In this document: positions 1 through 12,402 of the stretch, in pieces | How positions within the stretch are numbered: position 1 is the stretch's first letter | Layout of the letters: each line of letters begins with the position of its first letter | Source of the DNA: Hyphomicrobiales bacterium | GTDB taxonomy: Bacteria > Pseudomonadota > Alphaproteobacteria > Rhizobiales > Xanthobacteraceae | Length of the DNA: 64,000 bases | Assembly: GCA_016713235.1 (NCBI GenBank) | Contig: JADJPN010000004.1 | Coordinates: forward strand, 186,001-250,000 | Direction of reading: 5' to 3' | Translations under genes and position numbers: made by a program | Notes under the pieces: model-generated | What the model was told of the DNA's origin: nothing | Database searches by the model: none | The model's input: the letters and a program-made list of their open reading frames with translations, nothing else

Positions 1-78
1 TGCGCCGTCTTCGTTTCTCTTTCTTCTTCTGGATAGCCCGCTTCGAAACCGCGATCGGTCTTCGAGGCTGCAGGCATT

Positions 79-155
79 GGGCTTGTAGCTCAGTTGGTTA
101 GAGCGCGCGCTTGATAAGCGTGAGGTCGGAAGTTCAAGTCTTCCCAGGCCCACCA
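79..155 (+). tRNA. tRNA-Ile (anticodon GAT)
   Basis: A complete cloverleaf can be folded: acceptor GGGCTTG pairs with CAGGCCC through one G-U pair, the anticodon loop reads GAT, the T loop contains TTCAAGT, and CCA is encoded at the 3' end. It is the first of two tRNAs in the 16S-23S spacer, the standard bacterial arrangement. The 16S gene must lie upstream of the window. Confidence 0.97.
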
Positions 156-193
156 ATTCTTCGAGTGCGTGTGTTCACGCGCGGGACAAGATC

Positions 194-269
194 GGGGCCT
201 TAGCTCAGTTGGGAGAGCGCTAGCTTTGCAAGCTTGAGGTCGTCGGTTCGATCCCGACAGGCTCCACCA
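194..269 (+). tRNA. tRNA-Ala (anticodon TGC)
   Basis: The acceptor GGGGCCT pairs with AGGCTCC, the anticodon loop shows TGC, the T loop has TTCGATC, and CCA is encoded. It lies 38 bp after tRNA-Ile in the rRNA spacer and is co-transcribed with the rRNAs. Confidence 0.97.
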
Positions 270-630
270 TTCCTCTGAATGGCGGCCGGCAGAAATATCC
301 AGAATTCAGGAAGATCCAAGTTACGGCAACCTTCCGTTCCAAATTTCGTTTCGAGCAATCGAGACGGATGTACGACGCTGTTCGACATCGTGAAGAGAGC
401 AAACCATCCAAACGTAGAATTCATACCCTGGGTTCTGCGACACGTTTTTCGCGTATTTGCCTACCCGGCGTATGCGCGGACGACACTCACATCATGCTTG
501 GATGGTTTGTGAAGCAAGCTAAATAAGGTCTTTTCTAAATCTAAACCAAAGGAGTCGATCCCAGTTCATGGCGTGCGAGCAGCGCGTGATGAGCAACTAA
601 CCTCTGCCGAGGGGTGGGTATCGATGATGA
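270..630 (+). other. rRNA internal transcribed spacer (tRNA-Ala to 23S)
   Basis: About 360 bases without a gene between tRNA-Ala and the 23S rRNA. It is expected to hold the 5' strand of the pre-23S processing stem and antitermination signals. I see no convincing open frame or further tRNA in it. Confidence 0.8.
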
Positions 631-3480
<2,850 letters not shown>

Positions 3481-3588
3481 GTCGTCCATATCCATCTCGG
3501 ATGTCGGACGACTTCTTTGAGAGAAAAGACAAGACGACACCAAAACTACAACCTTAAGAATACAAACGACGCTTGCTTCAAAACTGTT

Positions 3589-3719
3589 TTCGGCCGATCT
3601 GGTGGTTTTAGCGGAGAGCTCAACCCGATCCCATTCCGAACTCGGCCGTTAATCTTCTCAGCGCTGATGGTACTAAGTCTCAGGCTTGGGAGAGTAAGTC
3701 GCCGCCCGAACCTGCCGAA
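3589..3719 (+). rRNA. rrf: 5S ribosomal RNA
   Basis: Contains the 5S core with CCGATCCCATTCCGAACTCG and GATGGTACT, then a closing strand ending GCCGAA that pairs with TTCGGC at the start. It lies about 110 bp after 23S in the normal order. The D/E arm region looks slightly divergent or shortened compared with other rhizobial 5S genes. Ends are approximate. Confidence 0.9.
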
Positions 3720-3789
3720 ACAGTTTGGTCTTCAGCCCAAGCCGGGTCACCCGGCCTGGGTCTGCCGGGCACGCGCCTCGACGCGGAAG

Positions 3790-3823
3790 AGCCGCTACGG
3801 GAAACAATCCCGGGCGGCTTTTT
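3790..3823 (+). terminator. Rho-independent terminator of the rRNA operon
   Basis: A GC-rich hairpin (AGCCGC ... GCGGCT with an inner GGGA/TCCC pairing) is followed directly by a T run. It lies about 70 bp after the 5S rRNA and would end the rRNA transcript. Confidence 0.75.
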
Positions 3824-3975
3824 CATTTTTCGTCCCACAATTTTATTGTGATGAGGGGTTCGGACCGCGCGTAGCGCTTTTCGCCCTGTTCTGCTTCATT
3901 AAATCGGACTTGGACGCGCGCAGCGCTTTCGTGGAATCGGGTCGCGCACGGCGCGCCTTTTGCTAGACTTGGCTT

Positions 3976-4553
3976 ATGAGCGCGCAGAGCTTTGCGATTT
4001 TCGACACCGCCCTCGGCCACTGCGGCATTGTCTGGACGGACGCGGTATTGCCGGCTTCAATCTGCCGGAAGGTTCGGAAGCGAAGACACGGGAGCGGGTG
4101 AAGAAGCGCTTTCCGGAAGCCACCGAAGCAATGCCGCCCGGCGAAACTCAGAAGATCGTCGATGACGCGATCGCGCTGATCGCCGGCGAGAAGATCGACT
4201 TTTCGCATGTGACGCTCGACCATGCGCCGCTGCCGGAGTTTTCAAAGCGCGTCTACGAGATCGTCCGCACAATTCCGATCGGACACACGCTGACCTACGG
4301 CGACATTGCGAAGAAGCTTGGCGACGTTTCGCTCTCGCGCGAGGTTGGGCAGGCGATGGGAAGAAATCCGACGCCGGTCATCATGCCGTGTCATCGCGTG
4401 GTTGCGGCGAGCGGGAAGACCGGCGGCTTCTCGGCGCCCGGCGGGGTCGATACCAAGATGCAGTTGCTCTCGATCGAGCGGCGTCACGGCAACCATGCGC
4501 CGACGCTTTTCGATAGCGACGACGCGTTTCGGTACGCGGCGAAAAAAGGGTAG
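3976..4553 (+). CDS. ogt: Methylated-DNA--protein-cysteine methyltransferase (AGT/Ogt type), frame broken once
   Basis: Suicide repair protein that takes methyl groups from O6-methylguanine in DNA onto its own cysteine. The C-terminal domain is clear: helix-turn-helix region, then the active-site motif PCHRV inside VIMPCHRVVAASG, then a GGFSAPGG turn. The N-terminal 20 codons (MSAQSFAIFDTALGHCG...) start at ATG 3976 in another frame than the rest, and the two join near 4037. The span is one base short of a multiple of three, which fits a single missing base. An in-frame alternative start at 3960 gives a nonsense N-terminus. About 190 residues is normal for the family. It stands alone, downstream of the rRNA operon. 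Confidence 0.85.
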
Positions 4554-4716
4554 GCGGAACCCGAGCATTCCCGCAAGTATTTGGTTTTACTGGTTAAATA
4601 CTCTCGACGCCGGCGCGCTATCCGACAACGTGCTTCGTCGGGCGGCGTCCGCATGACGACCAGATGGAAAGACGAAGCCTGATCTCTACGTGATCCGCGC
4701 GTCTGCGCTTTATTGA

Positions 4717-5681
4717 TCAGCGGGCGGCGCGGAAGTCGCGCAGGCGATTCAGAAGATCTGTGATCGGATTGGCGATCCAGCCGTCCTGTACATAGTCGCG
4801 GTGATTTTCTTCGTTGCCGCCGGACACGACGACGACGGTGCCCGGCTGCTAGCCGGCGCATGCCGTCGAGCGAATTCCTCACCGGAACTCCGCGCTCCTT
4901 CAACTGCCGCTGTAGCTCCAGATTCCGGGCCTTCGTCGATCCAAGATAGGTGCTGATAAAAAAGCGCTTGCGATCGGCCGTTATCCAGCTCTCGAATTTT
5001 TCCGCCTCGCCATACAGGGAGTCCAAAAGGACCAGGCCCTTCACGCGCTGTTCGCTGTCGCCGCGCGTGATCGCGAGCGCGGCTGCGCGGTAGCCGCCGC
5101 TGTAGGAAATGAGGACTACGGGTAACGACTGGAAATAGCGCACCGTGCGCTGGTCGCCCTGAAGAATGGAGAGATGCACGGCCGCTTCGTTTAAGAAACG
5201 CGTGAAGCCGCCAGGTTCGGCGAAACGGCCGGGATTGGAATCGGCTGCATTGACCGCGAACTGCGGCGCGACGAGCACCGCATTGGCCGCGGAGGATGAA
5301 ATCTGTTCGGAAGGCCCTGGCGGTCGCGAATGTCGCGCTCGAGATCGCACCGTGGCCATGGAAATAGACCACGATCACGGCCGGCTTCTTCATGTCGAAC
5401 TTGGCGGGAATGTGCAGCACGCGTTGGTCGTTATAGGTCTCGTTTTCCCAGTAGACGCGGCCCGTCGCTGTTTTCCGGCCGCGTTTGGTGCCGTCGACTT
5501 CGTTGAAATATTCGGTGGCGGCGGCGGACGATCCGTCCAGCGGAAACGGGCTCGTTACGAATTCAGAGATGCTGGTTTTTCCGGCGCGCAACTGGGCATA
5601 AGCCGGGCCCGCCGCAATGAGGGCGGCGCACATGGCCGCAACCGGCCAAATTCGCAGACGTTTTCCGCCTCGACAGGTCAC
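4717..5681 (-). CDS. Secreted alpha/beta-hydrolase-like protein, frame broken twice
   Basis: The first frame gives a signal peptide (hydrophobic core AAMCAALIAAGPAYA, cleavage after AYA) and the strand VIVVYFHGHG, which is like an oxyanion-hole HGxG. The chain continues in a second frame from about 5330 with VVLISYSGGYRAA, which looks like the nucleophile elbow, and LVLLDSLYG. It finishes in a third frame with GTVVVVSGGNEENH and ends at TGA 4717-4719. Order and content fit a periplasmic serine hydrolase of about 320 residues; the substrate is unknown. Breaks lie near 5330 and 4860. The reconstruction is continuous in sense, so sequence error is more likely than decay. Confidence 0.6.
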
Positions 5682-5953
5682 TTGGGAACCGCTTCCAGCC
5701 TATATCTGCAGCCTCTGGCCGGGGACCGGAACCCCGATTGCCGCCGCGCCAGCAGGCGAATCACGAAAAGGTTGTAGCCGATAAAACGTAAACACGACCG
5801 CATCGTGGTCGCGAAGATGTGGCCGCGGGGCAGTAGGCCCGCCCTCACGCTTGGGCTATAAGCCGCCCGCGGCCGAGAGGGGGCTCCGGGACGCGCAGGG
5901 AATTCAGGCCTCATTCAGCTTGGGAGCGCCATGGGAATGGCGCGAGGTGAAAT

Positions 5954-7037
5954 ATGCGATTTTTGTTGAAGAGCGTGGCGCTGGCTGCGGGAATCTTCGC
6001 GGCGGCTTCCAATGCGTCCGCGCAGAATCAGGATTTGGGCGAAGTCGCCCGCTTTTTCGCGGGCATGTCCGTGCCGGCAGATTCTCCGGTTGGTAAATTT
6101 GCGAAAGATCCGGCCTGGCAGAATTACGCCAAGGCGTTCGACACGACCTGGGACAAGATCAGAAGCAGCAACTCGTCAAGGTTCGTGCATGGACTGCGGC
6201 GAATGAAGGAGCGCGAAGGATACGCTCTATTACTTCTTCAGCGGTCCCGACTTCCTCTACGCCAACCATTTCTTTCCGGATGCAAAGACCTACATCCTCG
6301 CGGGTCTTGAGCCGGTCGGCATCGTGCCGACGGTCGACGCGCGCACGGTGCATTCGCTGCCGGCGGTTCGCGCTTCGCTCGAGCACTCGCTGCATCTGAG
6401 CTACTTCATCACCGCGGACATGAACGCGCGCCTGCGCGGCCAGTCGGTGCGCGGCATCATTCCGCCGCTCTTCGTTTATCTCGCGCGCAACGGCGCGACG
6501 GTGAAGGAAGCCACGCTGATCCAGATCGATCCCGAAGGCAAAGAGCATCCGGCCGATGGCTACAAGGGCCGCCAGCTCGCTTCCGGCGTGAAGGTAGCCT
6601 TCACGAAGGACGGCACCGATCGCACGCTCTATTACTTCTCGACCGACCTCTCGAACGGCGGCGTCGCCGCGAGCGGCATCCTGAAGTGGGCGGAAAAGTT
6701 CGGCCAGGGCAATGCGCTGTTCAAGAGTGCGTCTTACCTGCCGCATGGCGGTGGCTTCTCGACGGTGCGCGATTTCGTGCTGAAGCACGCAGACGTCATC
6801 GTGCAGGATGACACCGGCGTTCCGGTCCGTCTCTTCAAGCAGGACGACTGGGCGCTGAACCCGCATGGCGTCTATATCGGACCGATCCCGATCTTCGGCA
6901 TGGGTCCCGAGGGCGCCGCGGTGCAGTTGTGGCACCCGAAGAACAAGCCGCCGAAGCTCGACTTCGGCATCGGCTACCGCCATCGCGGTATCGACTCGAA
7001 CCTTCTGCTTGCGGTCCGCAAGGAAAAGAAGACCTGA
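5954..7037 (+). CDS. Exported protein of unknown function, frame broken twice
   Basis: Begins with a clear signal peptide (MRFLLKSVALAAGIFAAASNASAQ). After about 75 codons the frame is lost twice within 6160-6230. It resumes with the coherent stretch DTLYYFFSGPDFLYANHFFP, and then runs intact to the stop. The mature protein is about 340 residues with no membrane segment and a PHGGGFS motif, so it is probably periplasmic. I do not recognise the family. It stands alone, with an intrinsic terminator 25 bp after the stop. Confidence 0.6.
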
Positions 7038-7062
7038 TCTTCCATTCCGATCGCTGAAAATT

Positions 7063-7102
7063 GAACCGCCGCGTTTCGAAAGAACCGCGGCGGTTCTTTT
7101 TT
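7063..7102 (+). terminator. Bidirectional intrinsic terminator
   Basis: An 11-bp GAACCGCCGCG / CGCGGCGGTTC stem is followed by six T residues. It separates the convergent genes ending at 7037 (+) and 7121 (-). Confidence 0.85.
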
Positions 7103-7120
7103 ATGCCCGGCGTGGCCGCG

Positions 7121-8482
7121 TCAGCGTTTCTGTTTCTTCGTGAGCAGCACGATCGGGATGCCGGCCAGCATCACGAGAATGCCTAACATCGAGCCGATGC
7201 CGGCGAAGCCGTAGCCCGATTTGCTCCACAGAAAGAGCGCGTAGTTGATGCCTGACCAGCACATCCACAGGCAGCTCAGGCAGAAGATCGCAGGCAACAC
7301 CGGATAGAACGGTACCCTGAAGCCGTCTTTCGCAAGGTCGCCGCGGCTGCGGAATACGTAAACGGAAATGCCGACCAGGAACAGGAATCCCCAGAACGCG
7401 GGCGCGGTGTAGCCGGTCATGGTTTCGAAGCCGTCGCGTGCGAGCGCACCGAAGCCGATCAGGACGAGCGTGATCGCCGACTGCGTGAGAGCGCGTTGGC
7501 CGGCTTGTCGCCCTTCCATTCGGAGAGATAGCTGAGCCAGGGCAGGTCCTGCCCGAGCGCCTGATAGCCGCGCGCGCCGGTGAAGATGGTGGCGTTGAGC
7601 GTGCTCAGCGCGGTCGCCGTGATCATCAGGCTCAGCACGATCGCGCCACCGCTGCCCGCGGCGAGACGCATCAGATCCGCGCCGATCGCCGTGGAGTCGC
7701 GAAGCCCCTGTAGGCCGAAGGTCCAGAGATAGCCGAGGTTCACGAGCACGTAGAGCGCGGTGATGATCAGGATCGACCAGATCAGGGTCGGCGCCATGGT
7801 GCGCTTCACGTCGCGCAACTCGCCGGAAAGATAAGAAGACTCGTTCCAGCCGCCGAAGGTGAGCAGAATGAACACCATCGCAAAGCCGGCGGCGGCAAAG
7901 GGGGCCGCCGGTGCCCTTTGCGGCGACGGCTGTGCTCGGCTGCGGTCCGACATAGAACGACGCAAGAATGACCAGCACCAGCGCCGAGATCGCGAGGATC
8001 GCAAACAGGTTTTGCGTCCAGCTCGCCTCGCGCAGGCCGATCAGGTTGACCCAGGTGAGAAAGGCGACCGCAAGCGCGCCGTGTATGGCGAAGCTGTACG
8101 GCCCGAGATTGATGACCTCGGAGATGTATTCTCCATAGACGAACGCGACCGCGGCAATGGCGCCGGGTTGGACGATCGTGCAGCGCGCCCAGCCGAACAG
8201 CATGCCGAGCTTCTCGCCATAGGCCTTGCTGAGAAATGATACTCGCCGCCCGAGTTCGGATGCGAACTGCCGAGTTCGGCGTAACAGAAACGCGCCGACC
8301 AGCGCGATGAAACCGCCAATCACCCAGAGGCCGATAAAGGTTTGCGCCGCTGTCCGCGCGTTCGCCGCTACCAGTGTCGGTGTCTTGAAAATGCCGATGC
8401 CGACCACGATGCCGACCAGCATCATGATGCCGTCGAATACCGAGAGGCCCTTTACGCCCGCTTCTGCTGTGTTCTTTGCCAT
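7121..8482 (-). CDS. APC-superfamily amino acid permease, frames broken
   Basis: Inner-membrane amino acid transporter with about twelve helices. The N-terminus has the family signature VGIVVGIGIFKTP in TM1. Later parts include HPNSGGEYHF (read in another frame around 8250), FGGWNESSYLSGELRDVKR (7800-7860, another frame) and the last four helices in the first frame again. At least four indels, seemingly two compensating pairs near 8300/8235 and 7910/7480, are needed to read the whole family pattern. Total length of about 450 residues is typical. Substrate unknown. It may share a transcript with the upstream methyltransferase-like gene, 20 bp away on the same strand. Confidence 0.8.
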   Translation of the reverse strand: MAKNTAEAGVKGLSVFDGIMMLVGIVVGIGIFKTPTLVAANARTAAQTFIGLWVIGGFIALVGAFLLRRTRQFASELGRRVSFLSKAYGEKLGMLFGWARCTIVQPGAIAAVAFVYGEYISEVINLGPYSFAIHGALAVAFLTWVNLIGLREASWTQNLFAILAISALVLVILASFYVGPQPSTAVAAKGTGGPLCRRRLCDGVHSAHLRRLERVFLSFRRVARREAHHGADPDLVDPDHHRALRAREPRLSLDLRPTGASRLHGDRRGSDASRRGQRWRDRAEPDDHGDRAEHAQRHHLHRRARLSGARAGPALAQLSLRMEGRQAGQRALTQSAITLVLIGFGALARDGFETMTGYTAPAFWGFLFLVGISVYVFRSRGDLAKDGFRVPFYPVLPAIFCLSCLWMCWSGINYALFLWSKSGYGFAGIGSMLGILVMLAGIPIVLLTKKQKR

Positions 8483-8502
8483 GTTTGCCCCCGTCGCTGG
8501 AA

Positions 8503-9326
8503 TCAGGACGCTTTCTTTGCGTGCCAGTTCAAACCCGTAATCGTGTTGCCGTCCGTTTTGCCTTCGTATTTCACCGGCTTGCCGTCAACTTCGATGGTGA
8601 ATTCGATCGCAGCGCCGTTGAGGCGGCCGTTCTTGATTTCCGCTTTCTTGCCGCCAACGGTCGCCGTGCCGGTGAAGCGCTGAAATTGCTGTTCGATGTC
8701 GAGCGAGATGGTCTTGTTCCCATCGGTCAGCGTCCATTGGCCGGCAGCCTTGGCCGGGACAATGAAAGATAAACGTTACGCGACCCGCGATGGCCGTTCT
8801 CCTCGAACTCGACCACTTCGAAATGGTCGGGCGTCCAGTCGGACATCGTGAAGCTCTGCGTGATGATGCGCGTGCCGGGCCGCATGTCCAGGATCGCCGG
8901 ACGCAGGCGCAGGTTCAAGGTCGAGAGCAGGTAGAGCGAAATCACATTGGCTTCGCTGAAGTCGGTCTCGAAAATGTTGCGGTTGAGGAAGGCGACGCGG
9001 TCGCCGACGCCAGCCTTCTTATGATTGTCGAGGCTTTCGCGAATGCGCTGCGGATCGAGGTCGATGCCGATCGCTTTCTTCGCCTTGAAATCCTTGACCG
9101 CTGCGATTGCGATGCGTCCGTCACCGGAGCCGAGATCGTAGTGAATGTCGCCGGGGCCGACTTTCGCAAGTTCCAGCATCCGTTTCACGACCTGATGCGG
9201 GGTCGGCACATAGATGACGTCGAGCGCGCCATTGTCCGGGTCGTTCCAGGCGTGGGCAAGCGTGCTGCCGGCCAGCGCCGCGGCAGCGAGGATGATCGCG
9301 GTCTTGCGGAGAAATGCGCGTTTCAT
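8503..9326 (-). CDS. Exported SAM-dependent methyltransferase-like protein, copy 1 (frame broken once)
   Basis: Start chosen at ATG 9326 (MKRAFLRKTAIIL...), which opens a signal peptide ending SLAHA-like before WNDPDNG; the longer frame from 9482 is probably not coding. The SAM-binding motif I is HYDLGSGDGRIAIAA, followed by IGIDLDPQRI as the acidic strand. The C-terminal 85 residues continue in another frame from about 8768 (WTLTDGNKTISLDIEQQ) and form a small beta-rich domain ending at 8503. The span lacks one base of a multiple of three. It is a close tandem paralogue of the next gene. A methyltransferase with a signal peptide is odd, since SAM is cytosolic; the real ligand is unknown. Confidence 0.7.
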
Positions 9327-9423
9327 TCTTTCCTTCGTGAATTTCTTCAATGGGCCTTCATGCACACGGCCCCTTGGCGTTTGCCAAGAGGCCGTTGCAT
9401 GCGACGTATCCGGAGAAGAGCGA

Positions 9424-10237
9424 TTACGCTTTCTTCGCGGTCCATTTCGTGGCGCCGGTACCGGTGATGGTGCCGCCGTCAACGGTGCCTTCGAATTTCA
9501 CCGGTTTGCCGTCCACGTCGACCGTGAACTCGACCTTGGTGCCGGTGATCTTGCCGCCCTTCACGTCGGCGGATTTGCCGTTGATCGTGGCGGTGCCGGA
9601 AAGTTCGGTGAACTCGCTCTTCAGGTCGAGCGCGATCTTGCGATCACCTTCGCTGACATCCCTTGCCGGTGACGTTGGCGGGAACGATGAAGAGATAAAC
9701 CTGATAGCCGTTGACGCTTTCGTTGTGCTCTTCTTTCCACTCGCCCATGTTGAAGGCGTGCGTGACGATGCGGGTGCCGGGCTTGAGCTCTTTGAGCAGC
9801 TTCGGGCGCATGCGGATGTTAATCGAGGTCAGCAGATACATCGAAACCGTGGTCGCTTCGGAGAGGTCGGTTTCGAAAATATTCTGCTCGCGGAACGTGA
9901 CGGTGTCGCCGAGACCCGCCTTCGCCTTGTTCTCGTTGGCTTCCTTGATGCGCTGCGGATCGAGGTCGATGCCGACGCCCTTCTTCGCCTTGAAGTCCTT
10001 GACCGCGGCGATCACGATACGGCCATCGCCGGAACCGAGATCGTAATGCGTGTCGTTCGGACCGACTTTCGCAAGCTCCAGCATGCGCTTGACGACTTCG
10101 TGCGGCGTTGGAACGAAATGAATGTCGAGTTTGGGCTGCGCGGATACGCTCAGGGAATAAAGCCCGGCTCCGAACAGGAGCGCGGTCGCGGCGGCAACCC
10201 CGGCAAGGCCGCGAATACCTGACTTACGAAACTGCAT
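9424..10237 (-). CDS. Exported SAM-dependent methyltransferase-like protein, copy 2 (frame broken once)
   Basis: The signal peptide MQFRKSGIRGLAGVAAATAL is followed by LDIHFVPTPHEVVKRMLELA, the glycine-rich motif HYDLGSGDGRIVIAA and VGIDLDPQRIKEA, all shared with copy 1. After VYLFIVPANVTGKG the frame breaks near 9660. The C-terminal domain then continues in a new frame (KIALDLKSEFTELSG ... KWTAKKA) to TAA 9424-9426. It is the first gene of the likely unit 10237-8503, with about 97 bp to copy 2's paralogue. The break falls at the same domain boundary as in copy 1 but differs in type. Confidence 0.7.
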
Positions 10238-10471
10238 GTTGTCCTCTACCTGTGGGTTCTTCCTACCCCGGAGCGGACCTTGGCACGTCCAGAGACTAAG
10301 GCAAGACCCGCACCCATGCGTTCCCGGCGGACAGATTTGCGCGTGGACGGCTTAAAACGCGCGATCTGTCGCGCTTTCGTCAAATTTAGAGCCACCAGCG
10401 CCTTCCAATCGTGTCACTGGATTGCTACATACCCGCCGCCGGCTCGTTCCAGCCGGCATTTTCGCTTCTGG

Positions 10472-10550
<79 letters not shown>

Positions 10551-10618
10551 GCAAAGCATTGCAGCGACTCATTAATTTGAGCGCTGCCACTCTTTCAATA
10601 ATCCTGGGATTGAGATCG

Positions 10619-10638
10619 GGTCGCCACCGGGTCGCCAC
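10619..10638 (+). repeat. Candidate integrase arm-type repeat, left end
   Basis: Two copies of GGTCGCCAC, spaced 11 bp apart. The same 20-bp unit in the same orientation recurs at 24107-24126 near the other end of the island. It lies 68 bp inside attL. Short direct repeats flanking the core site are typical arm-binding sites of tyrosine integrases; binding is inferred. Confidence 0.6.
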
Positions 10639-10721
10639 CCTGAGCAAACTTGTCAGCGTCTGCCGTGGGCTAGAGTCCTAGGCTAAGACCTTCATCAGAC
10701 AAAACAGTGCGTAGACTTAAC

Positions 10722-10740
10722 TAGTCCCCCGGTAGTCCCC
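10722..10740 (+). repeat. Second possible arm-type pair (TAGTCCCC x2)
   Basis: TAGTCCCC occurs twice, 11 bp apart, with a CGG spacer. This is the same geometry as the arm repeat at 10619 and has partial base similarity to it. No second copy was found near attR, so this is weaker. Confidence 0.3.
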
Positions 10741-10838
10741 GCGAAAACAAAAGACGGGTGTTTGCAGGTAGCTCGTTCAGGATTTGATGTCTGTTGCCCT
10801 TCAATCCGAATCTAATCAACTAAGCCAGATGGCGATAA

Positions 10839-11645
10839 TTAGTCTCCGGATCGAACCCATCTAACGAGAGAGCTGAAACTTAACCCTGCTGCGATAAGAC
10901 TGAGACCGATCATTAGTATCGCGAGATGACTTGAGACCCAGCGGTCTAGGTTCGATCTAAGGTCTGCGCGTGTGACGTATTTGATCAGATGTGTTCCGGA
11001 AACACATTCCTTGTCCAAAAGCTCACGAGGTCCATTCGGGTAAACGCTTACACCAAGCACTCGTTTGATCGTATCTTCGCGATCTTCAGTTGGGCGATTT
11101 CGCTGGTAGAATTGAAGTTCAGAGTAGCGAACAACTTTGTCCTTCGTCTCACTCGCTCGCTCCGTCCACTCTTCGACGGCCTTCTGAGCCGCGTCGCGCT
11201 CGCGAAACCAGTCGTTATACTCAGTTCGAAGTTTTGAGAGCGTAAAAGCGTCGCCGGTCCTGCTATAAAGACCGAAGTTTCTTAGCGCTGACCAAGTTGT
11301 GAGCGGCACAATGTCCAGTGATGCGCTCGCGTTCTTCGTTCGCCAATCTCTAACTTCAGTAGGAATTCGCTCAAGCACGCGCGATAGTAATTGCGTAGCC
11401 TCTGTCAGTTGAGCGGATGAGAACTTTCCAGCGCAATTTACATTTAATCGATACTCGATGTCCCAGCCATCTAAGCTGAAGGTCTCGCTTACATCTTTGA
11501 CCGGTCTCCACGCATAGTCGCGGTCAATAAAGAAAACCCGGTTGTATTGATTCTCGAAACTCCAAAATATTATCGAGCCCAATATTAGACAGAGTCCAGA
11601 GGTTGCTACTAATGCGCCGATGCGAGACGTTTTCGATTTAAGCAT
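10839..11645 (-). CDS. Island membrane protein of unknown function (two TM segments)
   Basis: A 268-residue protein with one hydrophobic helix near residues 9-30 (LVATSGLCLILGSIIFW) and one near the C-terminus (HLAILMIGLSLIAAGLSF). The roughly 200-residue segment between them is polar and charged, with a likely coiled coil around EWTERASETKDKVV. This gives a membrane-anchored extracytoplasmic or looped domain. I do not recognise the family. The gene is AT-rich like the rest of the island. It follows 11738-12349 on the same strand with about 90 bp between them, so the two may be a pair. Confidence 0.6.
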   Translation of the reverse strand: MLKSKTSRIGALVATSGLCLILGSIIFWSFENQYNRVFFIDRDYAWRPVKDVSETFSLDGWDIEYRLNVNCAGKFSSAQLTEATQLLSRVLERIPTEVRDWRTKNASASLDIVPLTTWSALRNFGLYSRTGDAFTLSKLRTEYNDWFRERDAAQKAVEEWTERASETKDKVVRYSELQFYQRNRPTEDREDTIKRVLGVSVYPNGPRELLDKECVSGTHLIKYVTRADLRSNLDRWVSSHLAILMIGLSLIAAGLSFSSLVRWVRSGD

Positions 11646-11737
11646 CTTGGGTGCACCAATCTGTAGCGTTAAATCTTTTGCGGCTAATAACCTTATAAGC
11701 CATTTCTACGACTCTAGATCGCAGCAGCATGCGTAGC

Positions 11738-12349
11738 TTACTGAATTTTCTCGACGGTCCAGTCATCGAAATCATCGGCGATATTAATTGCAAATATTGG
11801 TGCATCTCCGCTGGTATCTTCCATGCTGGTAACCGCATAAGTGTAGTTCTTATTCTCCACGCGCATCAATCCGACGATCCACACCGCGCCAAAATGTAAT
11901 GGATCAGGTAGCTCTTTGCGAACCAGATTTGGATGCCACGCTCCACCGCCCGCATTTATAAATACGATAAGCGTCTTTCCTTTTGCGTAAGTTGGCCCAC
12001 GGTCATTTTTGGAATTAATGGCTTCAAGAATTAGATTGTGAATATTGGTTTCATGGCTTCTAACCAAATTAGGTATAAAAACATGTTCAGTTGGCCACGT
12101 TTTGTCGGTGGAGGCTATCCGTAAAATTCCATCATTGCCCGTTGGGTCAGTGAAAAACTCCACCTGTTCGCCGCCAATAGAATTAAAGGCAGCGCAAACA
12201 AGCCAGTTTGCTAAAATTTCTCTAGACCGCATGCCGCCAAAGGTTCGAAACGGGCTTCCAGTCTGCAGGTGGTTGCCATCGCGAATGTAAGCTTCAAGCT
12301 GCTTTAGCGCGGAATGCATACTCACAAAACGTTTGGCGGCGACTTTCAT
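11738..12349 (-). CDS. Island hypothetical protein
   Basis: An intact 203-residue soluble protein with no signal peptide or membrane helix. A conserved-looking core reads FGGMRSREILANWLVCAAFN, then GNDGILRI and TEHVFIPN, then GKTLIVFINAGGG. The D...E-x-V spacing in GNDGIL ... TEHV could be a degenerate PD-(D/E)XK core, but this is speculative. It lies upstream of the two-TM protein and downstream of a DUF2971 gene on the same strand. Function unknown. Confidence 0.6.
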   Translation of the reverse strand: MKVAAKRFVSMHSALKQLEAYIRDGNHLQTGSPFRTFGGMRSREILANWLVCAAFNSIGGEQVEFFTDPTGNDGILRIASTDKTWPTEHVFIPNLVRSHETNIHNLILEAINSKNDRGPTYAKGKTLIVFINAGGGAWHPNLVRKELPDPLHFGAVWIVGLMRVENKNYTYAVTSMEDTSGDAPIFAINIADDFDDWTVEKIQ

Positions 12350-12402
12350 CGTTACAAATCTTGATAAGGATCGAGTTATTTGCCGAGCTCCTCCTCGTAA
12401 GA

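Noticed and set aside
8768..9660. Programmed frameshifting in the tandem methyltransferases
   Set aside because: Both break near the same boundary, but the lesions differ (one base versus two) and no slippery heptamer with a downstream structure is shared. Nearby genes have similar indels.
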